Below, piece by piece: positions 17,718 to 25,512 of a stretch of 64,000 nucleotides of DNA. Numbering within the stretch: position 1 is the stretch's first letter; each line of letters opens with the position of its first letter. The notes beneath the pieces are model-generated. The model ran no database searches. It was given only the letters and a program-made list of their open reading frames with translations, and was not told the DNA's origin. The stretch comes from an uncultured Steroidobacter sp. (GTDB lineage: Bacteria > Pseudomonadota > Gammaproteobacteria > Steroidobacterales > Steroidobacteraceae). The stretch covers positions 7,261 to 71,260 of the forward strand of contig NZ_CALFXI010000104.1 of the NCBI RefSeq assembly GCF_937958065.1, given 5' to 3'. The position numbers were made by a program, and so were the translations under genes.

Positions 17718-18626
17718 CTAAAGAACGAACTCCGCGGTCGCGGGCGATCCATTCAGAGTTTGCAGATCCAGGGCCAGACAGAATTTCGCCACGTCGACCG
17801 AGAGCCGCTCGCGGAAGAAGCGCGTTGGCGTTCTGCCCGTGAAGAATTTGAATTCCTTGCAGAAGTGAGATTGATCGTAGTAGCCGCATTCCAGAGCGCC
17901 GAGGCGACCCGCCTCGGCCTTGTCGGAGAGGCTGTTGAATGCGTGTTTGAACCTGAGAATCTTCGCAAGTGTCTTGGGCGGAACACCGACGCGCTCCCGG
18001 AACGCTTTCTCCAACGTTCGATAGTGCACTCCGCACCGGCCAATGAGCTCATCGATCCCCAAGGTGCCTCGGGACTCGAACAGCTCTCGAATCGAGAAAC
18101 TCAGCATGTCATTGAAGTCCGTGGATAGCTCGCGCAGCAACGCTTGATCCAGGATTGCCTTGATGGCGGGCTCGGAGTCGGCATCGAACAGCCGACTCTC
18201 GAGCTCCGAGAGGACGGACGCGTTCACATCCCCGAGCTGCAGCGGCCTGCCCGAAAGATCGTGCAGCGGGCTGCGCAAGAACGAATGCAGCACTTGAGGC
18301 CACAGCTTGACCCCGATCATCGCGAGCCGGCCGATTCGCGAGCACGACACGCCACAGGACTTCGTGCCGACGATGTAGCTGCCTCGCAAGATATGACGCT
18401 GAGTCTCGGTGCCGCAGATCTCTTCGCGCCTGAAGCCATCGGCATACGAGAAGATGATCTCCTCGAAACCGTCGGGCGCGAGGTATTCGTCGATTTGGGG
18501 TGACCGGGTGTCGTCCTTGAGAATCCAGTAATAGCGAACCCAGTGGCGCAGCGCCGGCGCCGGTGGCAGCACTTTGAAATAAAGTGCATCGGTCCGGGTC
18601 GAGTTACTCGAGGCGATCCAGCTCAT
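17718..18626 (-). CDS. AraC-family transcriptional regulator
   Basis: Regulator of 302 residues. The C-terminal DNA-binding half (about 185-280) has the two AraC helix-turn-helix units: GIDELIGRCGVHYRTLEKAFRE and CGYYDQSHFCKEFKFFTGRTPTRF. The N-terminal half resembles the DUF6597 type of sensor domain (RHWVRYYWILKDD, APDGFEEIIFSYAD). It overlaps the end of the upstream serine hydrolase pseudogene as ATGA, so both belong to one transcript. Its likely original target is that operon; this is inferred from position. Confidence 0.9.
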   Translation of the reverse strand: MSWIASSNSTRTDALYFKVLPPAPALRHWVRYYWILKDDTRSPQIDEYLAPDGFEEIIFSYADGFRREEICGTETQRHILRGSYIVGTKSCGVSCSRIGRLAMIGVKLWPQVLHSFLRSPLHDLSGRPLQLGDVNASVLSELESRLFDADSEPAIKAILDQALLRELSTDFNDMLSFSIRELFESRGTLGIDELIGRCGVHYRTLEKAFRERVGVPPKTLAKILRFKHAFNSLSDKAEAGRLGALECGYYDQSHFCKEFKFFTGRTPTRFFRERLSVDVAKFCLALDLQTLNGSPATAEFVL

Positions 18627-20080
18627 GGCCTGCGAGCCTGCTCAACGCGAGTCTGGGACGAGGTGCGCTCGATGGGCATGCGCGTGGAGAAAAACTCGAC
18701 CAGGGTCTCGGCAGCGGGCGGATCGAAGTTGCTGAGTCCCACCAGGACATAGCCCAGCTCGGGATAGATCCGCAGCTCCGCATTCATTCCAGGCGCCCCG
18801 CCGACACCCCCATAGAAGCGTGTCGCGCCCTCGCCCTGAAGGGCGAAGCCGTAACCGAAACCGCCGCCGAGGTTCTGCGGCGACGTTGCAGCGGCAAGGA
18901 GGCGTTTCGAAACGAGTTTGCCGGCCTCCAGCGCTCGCGCGAACCGCAGCAAGTCGCCCACAGTGGAGTAACCACCACCGGCCGCCATACCCCGATAGGG
19001 CAGTGTGTGCTCGTTCGACATCCACCGCGCATCCTTCTTGGTGTATCCCTGGGAGCGCGCCGGGACATCGACCGACTCGGGCAATGAAGCCGTCGATTGC
19101 ATACCGGCTTTCGCATAGATGTGTTGCTGGACGTAATCGTAATAAGACAGGCCGCTGACCGCCTCGATCAAACGGCCGAGCAACACATATCAATAATTGG
19201 AGTATCCATCCCGAGAGCCAGGTTCGTACTCCGGTCCCCGCTTGCCGAACAGCGCCACGTAATCGGCATGCTCCTTCAGTCGCAACCGTTGCGCGTCGAA
19301 CTCGGGACCAAAGATGTCGCCCATGCCGCCGGTGTGCGTGAGCAGATGATGCAGCGTGACCTTCGCAGCGACATCGCGATTGGGATAGTCCGGAAGATAC
19401 TGACCCACGGTCCCTTGCAGCGACAGCTTGCCGGAGTCCACAAGCTGCAATATGGCCACCGCCGTGAACATCTTGTTCATCGAGCCCAGACGGAATTGGG
19501 TCTCGGCGGTCGCGGCTCGCGACGTTGCGCGATTCGCGGATCCCCACGCCTGCTCGAGCAGCACTTGCTCACCTTTTGCAACCAGCAGTGCGCCGGAGAA
19601 TTGATCTGCCGCGGCCTTCTGAGTCGCCCGCTCCTCGAGCGCCGCCAGCGCGTCGGCCATCGCCATCCTCGGCGGCGCGAACTGCGGCGGCAGCGAAGCG
19701 GGACGGATCTCCATAATCAGGTTGTCACCGCGGCCGTCGCCCTTGACGGTCACCTCCAGGTACATACCCCGTTCGGACTCGACCTCCCTCATCAGCGCCA
19801 ACACGTTGTTGGGAGTGCTGCGTTCCAGCTGCAACAGTTCGAGGCCGCCCGTGTACGCACGAAAGTCCAACGTCTCGGCCACCTCCCCTTTGCGGGCGTA
19901 CTTCTGCTTGAACGAGGCTATTTGTTTGGGATCGGCTGAATTGAAGGACGAGAGCCAGTCCGAGAACGCGCGTCCCGCCGGAGTGTTGGGAATCTCGGGT
20001 CGAGCGAGCGCGGAAATGCAGGTCAGCAGCAGCGTGAGAAACGATAACGATGCAGCAACCTTGTTTCGATGGCGAATCAT
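18623..20080 (-). pseudogene. Serine hydrolase (class C beta-lactamase family) interrupted by one in-frame TGA
   Basis: A complete exported hydrolase of 485 codons in one frame, except for TGA at 19190-19192. Signal peptide at about 1-27 from ATG 20080; SMNK supplies S-x-x-K; HTGGMGDIF and the Y-x-N motif (YSNY) come just before the stop, and YVLLGRLIEAVSG follows just after it. In the family this position is the conserved Gly of Y-x-N-x-G-Y-x-x-L-G, so a single GGA-to-TGA change explains the stop; no frameshift is needed. The remaining 187 codons look undamaged, indicating a recent mutation, an error in the assembly, or read-through. It ends in an ATGA overlap with the AraC gene. Confidence 0.88.
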
Positions 20081-20182
20081 CGACAATCCTCGTCCGTGTG
20101 ACCCTGCCGAGCAATCCAATGGGCTGTCGGTTCAGCCCAACCTTTGCGTCCCGAAGTCCTGCCGCGATGGCGGGACTTCGGA

Positions 20183-20920
20183 TCAGATCGAGTTCAGGAA
20201 CCCGCCGTCCACTGCAATCGCCTGTCCAGTGATGTACGAGGCGCGATCCGATGCGAGGAATGCCGCCAGCGCGGCGAACTCCTCCGGCTTGCCGATGCGG
20301 CCGGTCGGAATCTTCGGCCCCATGGTCGCATCGTCCACGCCGAGCTCCGTGAGCCGCTCGGTGGCCGTGTAGCCGGGCAGCAGCGCATTCATGGTGATGC
20401 CGTCTTTCGCGACATCCCGGCTGACCGAGTTGATCAGCCCCAACAAGCCGGCCCGCAAGCTGTTTGAAATCACCAGGCCCGGTTGCGGTTCGCGGGCAGA
20501 GATCGAAGTGATGGCGAGGATGCGCCCCCACTTGCGTGCACGCATGTGAGGTAACACGGCGAGGATGCTTTCCACCGTGCTCATCCACAGATTGTCGAAC
20601 CCCTTTTGCCAGTCGGCCGCGGACATGCGCTCGAAGGAGCCCGCCGGTGGACCGCCAGTGTTCGTCACCAGGATGTCGACGGGCCCGCCCAGCGCCTTCG
20701 TGGCCTGAGCAACCAAAGCCTCACAATTGCCCGCCAACGAAACATCGCCGGCAATGCCGATGGCGCCGATCTCGGCCGCGGTCGCCGCGATACGAGCCGG
20801 ATCGCGAGAAACGATGGCGACCTGCACGCCTTCCGCAACCAGTTCCTGCGCGACGGCTTTGCCGAGCCCCTGGGACGCGCCGAACACCAGTGCACGACGT
20901 CCCGATATCTTCAGATCCAT
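20183..20920 (-). CDS. SDR family oxidoreductase lacking the canonical Tyr-Lys pair
   Basis: Rossmann-fold short-chain dehydrogenase/reductase-like protein of 245 residues with the NAD(P) motif GASQGLG at the N-terminus, NTGG (in place of NNAG), a serine in ITSIS and the C-terminal VDGGFLNSI. Where canonical members have Y-x-x-x-K, this protein reads S-x-x-x-R (ISNSLRAG), so it belongs to a divergent branch whose reaction is unclear. ATG 20920 is preceded by GGAGG at good spacing; a GTG one codon upstream is possible. It follows the DUF1330 gene by 19 bases, so the two form an operon. Confidence 0.87.
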   Translation of the reverse strand: MDLKISGRRALVFGASQGLGKAVAQELVAEGVQVAIVSRDPARIAATAAEIGAIGIAGDVSLAGNCEALVAQATKALGGPVDILVTNTGGPPAGSFERMSAADWQKGFDNLWMSTVESILAVLPHMRARKWGRILAITSISAREPQPGLVISNSLRAGLLGLINSVSRDVAKDGITMNALLPGYTATERLTELGVDDATMGPKIPTGRIGKPEEFAALAAFLASDRASYITGQAIAVDGGFLNSI

Positions 20921-20939
20921 CACAAACCTCCGGCGGCAA

Positions 20940-21260
20940 TCAGACGCGAGGATCCGGCGCGACCTGATCGGGCCGGCCTTCCTGAAGAATCATACGGCCG
21001 TCCGTGGTCGCCGCGCGCCGGAACTCCGACAGCCGTTGATACTCCGGATCGTTGTACCAGGCTTCGGCCGAAGCGCGGTCTGGAAATTCGAGGATCACCA
21101 TCCGCTGCGTGAAGGTCTCGCCTTCCGAGGTCGTGACCTGATCGCCGCGCGTCAGAAACCGGCCCCCGTATTTCTGCAGGGTCTTGGGCGTGTGATCCGA
21201 GTACTTTCGGAAAGTGACCGGGTCGTGGACCTTCATCGTGCAGATCATGTAGGCGGCCAT
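20940..21260 (-). CDS. DUF1330 family protein
   Basis: Small dimeric alpha-beta barrel (ferredoxin-like) protein of 106 residues. Typical DUF1330 segments are YMICTMKVHDPVTFRKYSDHTPKTLQKYGGRFL and the VILEFPDRASAEAWYNDPEYQRL motif. The start at 21260 is supported by GAGGAG seven bases upstream; the frame continues far upstream only as a non-coding shadow of the gene on the other strand. Function is unknown; it is co-transcribed with the atypical SDR and divergent from the hydratase-like gene. Confidence 0.87.
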   Translation of the reverse strand: MAAYMICTMKVHDPVTFRKYSDHTPKTLQKYGGRFLTRGDQVTTSEGETFTQRMVILEFPDRASAEAWYNDPEYQRLSEFRRAATTDGRMILQEGRPDQVAPDPRV

Positions 21261-21377
21261 ACGCGCTCCTCGTTGTGCGCTCGAGTGTACTGTCCCGCAA
21301 GCACAAATTTTTCCCAAATGGCCTGTGCTACAGTGCCCGGCACCCTGTTCCGACGCCCGATGCGTCGAGGTCGAAGC

Positions 21378-22169
21378 ATGCAAGCCGATCAGGTTCGCGC
21401 CGTCGTCGATCAGTTTGAAACCCATGTGAGGAATCGCACCCGGTTCCAGCTGTATCGCTTCGACGGTCGTCCCGCGACCCTCGATGAGGCCTATGCCATC
21501 CAGGACGAAATCCTGGCGCGAGCGCTTCGTTCCGGCGATGGGGTGGCCGGCTACAAGATCGGCCTCACCACCCAGAAGATGCAGCAGTTCTGCGGCGTGG
21601 CCGAACCGATCGCCGGACGTATCCTGAAAAGCACCGTGCACGCGAGCGGCGCGAGCATTCGCAATTCCGAGTTTCATCGGCTCGGCATCGAAAGCGAGCT
21701 GGCCTTGCGCATCGGCAAGGAAGTCCCCGTCTCGTCCGCAGCACCCAACGGCCAGGATTTGATCGGGTGCGTCGATGCCATCGCGGCGGCGTTCGAGATC
21801 ATCGACGATCGCGATGCCGACTACGCCCGGCTCGAAGCCAGCTCGATCGCGGCCGAGAACAGCTGGAACAAAGGGATCGTGCTCGGCGAGGCCACCTCGC
21901 CTTCCGCCTTTGGCGATCTGCGCGGTCTGCACGGTCGGTTGCTCGTGAATGGCGAGCCCGTCGCGACGGGCTCCAGCGACGACGTGATGAATGGCCCGCT
22001 CTGGGTGCTCGCCTGGGTCGCTCGCTTCGCCCAAGCTGCGGGACAGCCGCTGCGGCCCGGTCAGTGGATCATGACCGGCTCCATCATCCCGACGAAGTTC
22101 GCCGTCGCCGGCGACGTCTACTCGTTCCAGCTCGGGCCGCTGCCCGCGGTCAACGTAACCATCCTCTGA
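21378..22169 (+). CDS. 2-keto-4-pentenoate hydratase / fumarylacetoacetate hydrolase-superfamily protein
   Basis: Enzyme of 263 residues resembling MhpD-type hydratases and oxalocrotonate decarboxylases that act on 2-hydroxypenta-2,4-dienoate-like products of aromatic ring cleavage. Visible motifs: AGYKIGLTT near the N-terminus, metal-ligand region GIESELALRIGKE, AAFEIIDDR, and the C-terminal PGQWIMTGSIIPT. The start at 21378 gives the usual family length. No other ring-cleavage genes are adjacent, so pathway assignment is tentative. Confidence 0.85.
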   Translation: MQADQVRAVVDQFETHVRNRTRFQLYRFDGRPATLDEAYAIQDEILARALRSGDGVAGYKIGLTTQKMQQFCGVAEPIAGRILKSTVHASGASIRNSEFHRLGIESELALRIGKEVPVSSAAPNGQDLIGCVDAIAAAFEIIDDRDADYARLEASSIAAENSWNKGIVLGEATSPSAFGDLRGLHGRLLVNGEPVATGSSDDVMNGPLWVLAWVARFAQAAGQPLRPGQWIMTGSIIPTKFAVAGDVYSFQLGPLPAVNVTIL

Positions 22170-22397
22170 AGTCAGCGTCTCGACCAGCGATGTCGCGACC
22201 TTTCACCGTGCATGCGAGGCCAGCGACGCCCGTTCGTGGCGCAGTGGCCGCGCATGAGCCTCGCGCGCGGCAATTCGTCTGCTCACAAACGCCTCCGCAC
22301 GATCAAAAAACAGCGCAATGTCACGCTCGCGTGAATTGTTTTCGCTGGCATGCATCCTGCTTTCGCCGAAACAGACCCAACCCACCCTGGAGTATCA

Positions 22398-24008
22398 ATG
22401 CGATTGCATCGTTCGTTCGGCCTGGCGACGCTGGCCGCATTGCTGATCAGTTACACCGCCGGCCTGCGGGCGGCGAGCATCGACTTCGACGCGGCGACCA
22501 TCGGCGATCTCAACCAGGCCTTCCAGGCTGGGACACTGACCTCCGAGCAACTGGTACAGCACTGTCTCGCGCGCATCGAGGCCTATGACGAGCAGGGGCC
22601 GAAGCTCAATGCGGTCCTGACGCTGAATCCGAAGGCGATCGAGATCGCCCGCGCGCTGGATGCCGAGCGCAAGAGCAAAGGTCCTCGCTCGCCGTTGCAC
22701 GGCATACCGGTGCTGTTGAAAGACAACTTCGATACGTTCGATATGCCCACGACCGGCGGCTCGGTGCTGCTGGAAAACTGGGTGCCGCCGGACGATGCGT
22801 ACGTCGTCAAGAAACTGCGCGATGCCGGCGCCATCATCCTCGCCAAGGTCAACCTGTCCGAGTTCGCTTCCGGCGCCGCTCACAGCTCACTGGGCGGCCA
22901 GACGCTCAATCCTCACAATCTCGCGCGCACGCCCTCCGGCTCGTCCGGCGGCACCGGCGCCGGAATTGCAGCTGCGTATGCACCCCTTGGCTTGGGCACC
23001 GACACGGGCGGCTCTATCCGCGGACCCGCCACCGCTAACGGCATTGTGGGTTTGAAGCCCACGCACGGTCTGCTCAGCCGCGACGGCATCATTCCGCTCT
23101 CGCTCACATTCGACACCGGCGGGCCGATGGCTCGCAGCGTTTATGACATTGCCGTGTCGCTCGGAATCATGACCGGCGTGGACGCCGCCGATCCGGCAAC
23201 CCAGAAGAGCAAAGGAAAATCCGTCACCGACTACACTCGTTATCTCAAGGCCGATGCGTTGAAGGGCGCGCGCATCGGTATCGCACGCGATTTTCTCGGC
23301 GCGGACCAGGACGTCGATTGGGTGATCGAATCGGCACTGGAGTCGATGCGCAAAGCGGGCGCGACGGTCGTCGACGTGCGGTTTCCGAAGTGGCTGCTGG
23401 ATGGCAAAGAAGAGTTCTATGCGGCGGTTCGCCGGCCGGAGTTCGCCGTGCAGATCGGCCAGTATCTCGCCGCAACCGGCCCCGGCTATCCGAAGAACCT
23501 GGAGCAACTCATCGAGCGCTCCAACGAGGTGAGATCGCTGCGTCCCGGCGGCGGCGGCCCGAACCCGGTGCGCTGGACGCTGTTCAAGAAAGAAGCGGAG
23601 AGCGGCAAGCTCGACGATTACCGTTATCTGTCGGTGCGCGATTACGCGCTGCCGATGGTTCGAACCGTGGTTGAAGGCATCCTCGCGGCGGAGAAACTCG
23701 ACGCCATCGTCTATCCCACTTCGCCTCGCCGCCCGACCCTGATCGCACAGGACAATCCGGCCCCCGATGTGAACTCGGCGACCAACATCGCCAATCTCAC
23801 CGGCTTTCCCGATCTGATCGTGCCCGCGGGCTTCACCACCGACGACCTGCCGGTCGGTATCTCGTTCTTCGGCCCGGCCTTCAGCGAGCCGAAGCTGCTG
23901 GCGCTCGGTTACAGCTTCGAACAGGCGACGCGCGTGCGGCGTCTGCCCGTGCATACGCCGCCTTTGTCGAATCAAACGATCACGGTGCCGACCGCGTCGT
24001 CGCTGTAA
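22398..24008 (+). CDS. Exported amidase (amidase signature family)
   Basis: Amide hydrolase of 536 residues with a signal peptide (about 1-25). The Ser-cisSer-Lys catalytic system of the amidase signature family is visible: HGIPVLLKDN carries the lysine, and TPSGSSGGTGAG with GLGTDTGGSIRGPA supply the two serines. The C-terminal third is family-typical (NLTGFPDLIVPAGF). The start at 22398 follows GGAG at correct spacing. Export suggests it hydrolyses environmental amides or peptide amides; the substrate is unknown. Confidence 0.92.
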   Translation: MRLHRSFGLATLAALLISYTAGLRAASIDFDAATIGDLNQAFQAGTLTSEQLVQHCLARIEAYDEQGPKLNAVLTLNPKAIEIARALDAERKSKGPRSPLHGIPVLLKDNFDTFDMPTTGGSVLLENWVPPDDAYVVKKLRDAGAIILAKVNLSEFASGAAHSSLGGQTLNPHNLARTPSGSSGGTGAGIAAAYAPLGLGTDTGGSIRGPATANGIVGLKPTHGLLSRDGIIPLSLTFDTGGPMARSVYDIAVSLGIMTGVDAADPATQKSKGKSVTDYTRYLKADALKGARIGIARDFLGADQDVDWVIESALESMRKAGATVVDVRFPKWLLDGKEEFYAAVRRPEFAVQIGQYLAATGPGYPKNLEQLIERSNEVRSLRPGGGGPNPVRWTLFKKEAESGKLDDYRYLSVRDYALPMVRTVVEGILAAEKLDAIVYPTSPRRPTLIAQDNPAPDVNSATNIANLTGFPDLIVPAGFTTDDLPVGISFFGPAFSEPKLLALGYSFEQATRVRRLPVHTPPLSNQTITVPTASSL

Positions 24009-24013
24009 TCATC

Positions 24014-24397
24014 TCATTTGCCGTTCAGGCTGAAGCGCCCTGGCCCGAGCAGCGCCAGGGCGATCGCCGTGAATAGAAACATTCCTTGCAGCTCGAGCGC
24101 CCAGCCGCCCGTCTTGTCGAGCGCGAACAGCTCGCCTCCATGCACGAGCGTGAACGCGAACAGCATGTTGATCGCGATCAGGCCCGCGCCGATGCGCGAG
24201 TACCAGCCGAGCAGAACCAGAATGGGCGCGAGCACCTCACCGATATAGACGGCATAGGTGAAGAAGGCCGGCAGGCCGGCGCCGGTGACCGCGCCCGTCA
24301 GGCCGCCGACGCCGCCTTTGAGTTTTGCCATGCCGTGCAGCAGGATCAGAATGCCCAGCGTCAGACGCAGAATCAGCTTGCCAATGCTGTCGTTCAT
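24014..24397 (-). CDS. DoxX family membrane protein
   Basis: Inner-membrane protein of 127 residues with four hydrophobic segments (about 7-25, 45-62, 68-88, 103-120). LILRLTLGILILLHGMAKL at the N-terminus is the DoxX hallmark. The start at 24397 is preceded by GGGGGAG. It converges on the amidase gene with a five-base gap. Relatives are tied to redox or sulfur metabolism, but no specific role can be claimed. Confidence 0.87.
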   Translation of the reverse strand: MNDSIGKLILRLTLGILILLHGMAKLKGGVGGLTGAVTGAGLPAFFTYAVYIGEVLAPILVLLGWYSRIGAGLIAINMLFAFTLVHGGELFALDKTGGWALELQGMFLFTAIALALLGPGRFSLNGK

Positions 24398-24489
24398 GTT
24401 GCTCCCCCGATCCACCCGAAGCGTCCACTCGGGCCGATTGTAGACCCCGAGCGAGACTGGATGGAGCCTTGCGAAGGGCTCGTTCCCGG

Positions 24490-25377
24490 TCACCGTGCCG
24501 CGATCTTGTCCTGCGTCCGGGTCTGGAAATCGCTGGCGTCGTGACGTTCGTGCAGCTGGCTGGCGGGATCGCCGCTCGTGCGGTTCACCATGCGACCGCG
24601 CACCAGCGCAGGACGGGCCAGCAGCGCGTCGGCCCAGCGCAGCACATTTTTATATTCGTGCACGGACAGGAATTCGCCGGCGTTGTACAGCCAGCCTTTG
24701 ACCATGGCCCCATACCAGGGGAACACGGCGATGTCGGCGATCGTGTATTCGTCGCCGGCCAGATACGTGCTGCGCGCCAGATGGCGATCGAGCACATCGA
24801 GCTGGCGCTTGGTCTCCATGGCATAGCGGTCGATTGCATACTCGATCTTGGTGGGCGCATAGGCGTAGAAATGTCCGAAGCCGCCACCGAGGAAAGGCGC
24901 GCTGCCCATCTGCCAGAACAGCCAGGAGAAACACTCTGCGCGCGCCCGCGGTTGTGACGGCAGGAACTCGCCGAATTTCTCCGCGAGGTACAGCAGGATT
25001 GCGCCGGACTCGAACACACGAATCGGCTCCGCACCCGAGCGATCCATCAGCGCCGGAATCTTCGAGTTCGGATTGAGCTCCACGAAGCCGCTGCCGAACT
25101 GATCTCCTTCGCCGATGCGAATCAGCCAGGCATCGTACTCCGCGCCGGCATGGCCGAGCGCCAGCAGCTCCTCGAGCATGATCGTGACTTTCTGCCCGTT
25201 CGGCGTGCCTTGCGAGTACAGCTGCAACGGATGCCGCCCCACGGGCAGCGCCTTCTCATGCGTCGCTCCCGAGACCGGTCGATTGATGTTCGCGAACTGG
25301 CCGCCGTTCGGCTTGCTCCAGGTCCAGACTTGCGGGGGCGTGTACTCATCGGCGGGGTCGATCGCGTGGTCGGTCAT
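24490..25377 (-). CDS. yghU: Glutathione S-transferase, YghU-type disulfide-bond oxidoreductase
   Basis: Cytosolic thioredoxin-fold GST of 295 residues. The long N-terminal lead (about 50 residues) before the thioredoxin fold is characteristic of YghU/Ure2p-like enzymes. Signature stretches: LYSQGTPNGQKVTIMLEE, NPNSKIPALMD, ESGAILLYLAEK, and SWLFWQMGSAPFLGGGFGHF. Such proteins bind two glutathiones and reduce disulfides or organic hydroperoxides. A stable hairpin lies in the leader, 18-57 bases upstream of the start. Confidence 0.92.
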   Translation of the reverse strand: MTDHAIDPADEYTPPQVWTWSKPNGGQFANINRPVSGATHEKALPVGRHPLQLYSQGTPNGQKVTIMLEELLALGHAGAEYDAWLIRIGEGDQFGSGFVELNPNSKIPALMDRSGAEPIRVFESGAILLYLAEKFGEFLPSQPRARAECFSWLFWQMGSAPFLGGGFGHFYAYAPTKIEYAIDRYAMETKRQLDVLDRHLARSTYLAGDEYTIADIAVFPWYGAMVKGWLYNAGEFLSVHEYKNVLRWADALLARPALVRGRMVNRTSGDPASQLHERHDASDFQTRTQDKIAAR

Positions 25378-25394
25378 GGGACACCTGGGTCGGG

Positions 25395-25434
25395 TTGCGG
25401 GTCTGTCCGGAGAATGAAACAGACAGCCCCGCAA
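25395..25434. terminator. Large stem-loop between TonB receptor gene and GST gene
   Basis: Two 15-base arms (25395-25409 and 25420-25434) pair with a single internal G-A mismatch and one G-T wobble around a ten-base loop. On the minus strand it follows the TonB receptor stop by about 80 bases and lies in the leader of the GST gene. There is no T-tract; it may terminate, stabilise or regulate. Confidence 0.45.
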
Positions 25435-25512
25435 GCCAACCTCGGCAACTCAATCGTGCCGCCAGGGCAACAGCGTCAAGCGCGGGCTCGGCGATACAAA
25501 CCGCTCAGCGTT

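Noticed and set aside
19190..19192. In-frame TGA as selenocysteine codon
   Set aside because: The family has glycine, not cysteine, at this position and the enzyme uses serine chemistry; a nonsense mutation is simpler.
22887..23975. Open frame of 362 codons on the minus strand
   Set aside because: Antisense to the amidase; Arg/His/Gly-rich shadow.
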